From Mesostigma viride (taxonomy: Eukaryota > Streptophyta > Mesostigmatophyceae > Mesostigmatales > Mesostigmataceae), in contig RPFO01000418.1 in the NCBI GenBank assembly GCA_009746045.1, positions 653,756-717,755 on the forward strand: 64,000 nucleotides of DNA, written 5' to 3'. Within the stretch, counting starts at the first letter, position 1, and each line of letters begins with the position of its first letter. A program made the translations under genes and the position numbers. Under the pieces are notes generated by a model. It did no database searches and had not been told where the DNA came from. It saw only the letters and a list, made by a program, of their open reading frames with translations. Positions 62,195-64,000 of the stretch are shown piece after piece.

Positions 62195-62779
62195 TTACCT
62201 CTGTGGCAAAAAAATGACATTGATAAACGCGTCAATCATAACTAGTAAAATCGGGTTTGTCCAGGTCCCATTGAGGGGCCACGTCGTCTGGCGTGGACAC
62301 TTTGTCCTCCGCACACGAACTGCGCTCTTCTTTTGAAGACATGAAAGGATTGTACGGCTCGCGTTTCCAAACGGGACAAGAGACTTTTCGTAGCACTCCC
62401 CGTGATAAAAAGCGAAAAGTCGGGTGTGAGACATGGGTACCATCTCCTGCACCTTCCCACTAGGCATCGGGATTCGACAATATTGACAACCGACCCATCC
62501 GTGACCCGGTTCACTTTCCATCCAATCGCGCATTATGACGCATCCATCAATTATTTCCCCCCCTCCATTTTCTATGTAGTTTCGCAAAATAGTTTTTTCT
62601 TCTTCTGACAGATCGCTTTTTCTCGAAACACCGCGGACAAAACACAAACGCGACAACCCTCCTCGGTCATGCATCAAGCGACTCGAGTGACGCTCTTTGT
62701 ATCTCGCAGTGACGGCAGTCCAATAAGTGTCAGCCGCTTTTTTGTTTTCGGCGAGCTCGTTTACGCGCGTTTCCTTCAT
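62195..62779 (-). CDS. Hypothetical protein with possible zinc site
   Basis: 194 residues from ATG 62779. A Cys/His cluster GCQYCRIPMP...HTRLFAFYHGECYEK (two Cys, His, Cys) could bind zinc. N-terminal helices and a hydrophobic C-terminal end (NPILLVMIDAFINVIFL) that may anchor it to a membrane are also seen. No family is recognised. Confidence 0.6.
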   Translation of the reverse strand: MKETRVNELAENKKAADTYWTAVTARYKERHSSRLMHDRGGLSRLCFVRGVSRKSDLSEEEKTILRNYIENGGGEIIDGCVIMRDWMESEPGHGWVGCQYCRIPMPSGKVQEMVPMSHTRLFAFYHGECYEKSLVPFGNASRTILSCLQKKSAVRVRRTKCPRQTTWPLNGTWTNPILLVMIDAFINVIFLPQR

Positions 62780-62816
62780 ACACCACGACGTCTACCGAAG
62801 CCACGAACATATTTTT

Positions 62817-64000
62817 TTACCTCCGCCTAACGGTGCGCTTCCGAACACCTGTCTTGCCGGTTCGCCGACGTACCCTGCGAGCCGCGCCCGAGTGGAAGTT
62901 AGGAAGCGGCATCCCGTTGTTAGAAGGCAATCCACCACCCTCGTAACCAGACGGACCGCCGAACAAGTCTTTTGACATTTTGGACCTTGCGCAAACAGGA
63001 CCGTACACGGCATTCGGATTTTCGACAACGGACCCGTCGGCTGCGACGATATACGGGTCCACGATGCGCAACTTGTCCTGGGCGTTCTTGGTCGCAGGGT
63101 CGACGTTGAAAAAGACGGCGCCGTAACCTGACCCGCAAGACGGCTGGGGAAGACCACTGACACGATAATCAGCGTCGACCAAGTCTGCGAACGCCCTCCA
63201 TGGCTCGGATAAGTGGACGCCCTTGACCAACGCCAACGCCCCCGCATTTCGCCACCATGAGTCGATCTGGTTCAAAATGGAAGTGCGCATACGATTAAAA
63301 GCAAGCAAATCCCTACGGATAAAAGGTTTAAGGTAATTTTTTATATCTGGTGACATGCTGGACCTTGCTGACCAATCGTTCATATTGAGAATCTGTTTCA
63401 GGTGCTTTGGAGCTAGCTGTCGCAAGTCTTCTTTTTTGATTTTATCCTGAAACAAAAGAGGGATTAGCTTTGATGGAAAGGAATCGAGAGAAGGAACATC
63501 TTCAACGGCGCCTGTAACGTTATCATCCGCGTCGGCTGCTTTCTTGTTATACATTGGCAAATAGCTTATCCCGGTTTTCCAGACGGTGATCTGCGTGGCA
63601 TAGCTAGTGGCGTGAGGCCCAGGGGCAAATATTTCGATGCGTCGCTTCCCTTTGTAATCTTTAATAAGATCTGTATCCGTTGTAGTAGTAGTGTTGTCTT
63701 TCATCATAAAATTGTCGCCTTGCAAGCCGACAATTATGTCTTTATTACTATCAGATACTGTAAAGTCAACATCATTACCCTTCGAAGGCGGAACTTCTAA
63801 GGTTAGCTTCGATATGATTCGCAAAGTGTTCAGCGGGATTCGGTGGAGATAAACAGCGTCTGGGGCCCATTGTCCATCCGTCTTCTCAGGTTTTTCACCC
63901 GGAGCGAGTGTCTGTCCCTTGTGTTCGAGAGCTACGAATCCGCGCAAAAGAGTGACGATCTTTCCGATCTGTGCGCGACTTGTATCCGCTAGCAGAGAAG
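62817..64000 (-). CDS. Hypothetical protein, 5' end beyond window
   Basis: The frame is open from the right edge of the window to the stop at 62817, at least 394 codons; the start is not included. The N-terminal visible part is beta-rich (LNTLRIISKLTLEVPPSKG), the middle helical (LRQLAPKHLKQILNM), and the C-terminus has Gly/Pro-rich (GGPSGYEGGGLPSNNG) and Arg/Lys-rich (RRVRRRTGKTGVRKRTVRRR) stretches, like basic tails of virion core proteins. I do not recognise the family. Confidence 0.65.
   Translation of the reverse strand, partial: SLLADTSRAQIGKIVTLLRGFVALEHKGQTLAPGEKPEKTDGQWAPDAVYLHRIPLNTLRIISKLTLEVPPSKGNDVDFTVSDSNKDIIVGLQGDNFMMKDNTTTTTDTDLIKDYKGKRRIEIFAPGPHATSYATQITVWKTGISYLPMYNKKAADADDNVTGAVEDVPSLDSFPSKLIPLLFQDKIKKEDLRQLAPKHLKQILNMNDWSARSSMSPDIKNYLKPFIRRDLLAFNRMRTSILNQIDSWWRNAGALALVKGVHLSEPWRAFADLVDADYRVSGLPQPSCGSGYGAVFFNVDPATKNAQDKLRIVDPYIVAADGSVVENPNAVYGPVCARSKMSKDLFGGPSGYEGGGLPSNNGMPLPNFHSGAARRVRRRTGKTGVRKRTVRRR

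Noticed and set aside
61964..62336. Plus-strand frames of 90-113 codons
   Set aside because: They lie opposite a consistent series of minus-strand genes and lack protein features.

Overview
The window carries a block of genes from a nucleocytoplasmic large DNA virus (NCLDV; phylum Nucleocytoviricota). The hallmarks are four double jelly-roll major capsid protein (MCP) genes, an A32-type packaging ATPase, late transcription factors VLTF3 and (partial) VLTF2-like, and a PCNA clamp. Around them are typical giant-virus accessory genes: OTU and JAMM proteases, an F-box-like protein, a J-domain protein, a MYND protein, a class 3 lipase, a 2-oxoglutarate dioxygenase, a NifS-type cysteine desulfurase, a staphylococcal-nuclease-like protein, two Rieske oxygenases, a LysM protein and many small membrane proteins. 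Genes are dense, on both strands, often overlapping by a few bases, with no ribosomal, tRNA or CRISPR features. I cannot assign a viral family.

Mobile elements of eukaryotic type have invaded the block. (1) A 7.9-kb Copia-like LTR retrotransposon (1386-9242, TSD CCAAT) splits an unknown viral gene. (2) An 867-bp perfect-palindrome foldback element (16639-17505, TSD GTGAC) splits a Rieske oxygenase gene. (3) A 5.5-kb tyrosine-recombinase retrotransposon of the Ngaro/PAT type (37388-42883, no TSD) splits PCNA. (4) A related 5.3-kb element (47323-52635) sits 8 bp upstream of an MCP start codon. In all three split genes, removal of the element plus one TSD copy (where present) leaves a continuous frame, so the insertions hit intact genes. 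The two LTRs differ at only three positions that I could see. The simplest reading is an endogenous giant virus in the genome of a eukaryotic alga or other protist, recently colonised by host retroelements; a free virus that picked up host elements is the alternative. Several genes also carry single frameshifts, many at short homopolymers or repeats, from decay or from sequencing error.

Layout: 1-9.4 kb, VLTF2-like gene and the gene split by the Copia element; 9.4-18 kb, lipase, OTU, MYND, dioxygenase and the split Rieske gene; 18-19.3 kb, an orphan ORF between inverted hairpin-repeat arrays; 19.4-33.8 kb, F-box, NifS, coiled-coil, nuclease, J-domain and second Rieske genes with small membrane proteins; 33.8-37.4 kb, VLTF3 and PCNA; 37.4-42.9 kb, first tyrosine-recombinase element; 43-59 kb, virion module (LysM protein and four MCPs, interrupted by the second element); 59-64 kb, packaging ATPase, JAMM protein and a run of minus-strand genes.

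The most notable items are an MCP paralogue with a roughly 600-residue insertion resembling LamG/concanavalin-type lectin domains; a Copia-like polyprotein whose protease lies after the integrase and whose gag and pol are separated by one in-frame UGA; a giant palindromic element sharing terminal bases and TSD length with that Copia element; and 2A-like NPGP motifs between the RNase H and recombinase parts of both tyrosine-recombinase elements.
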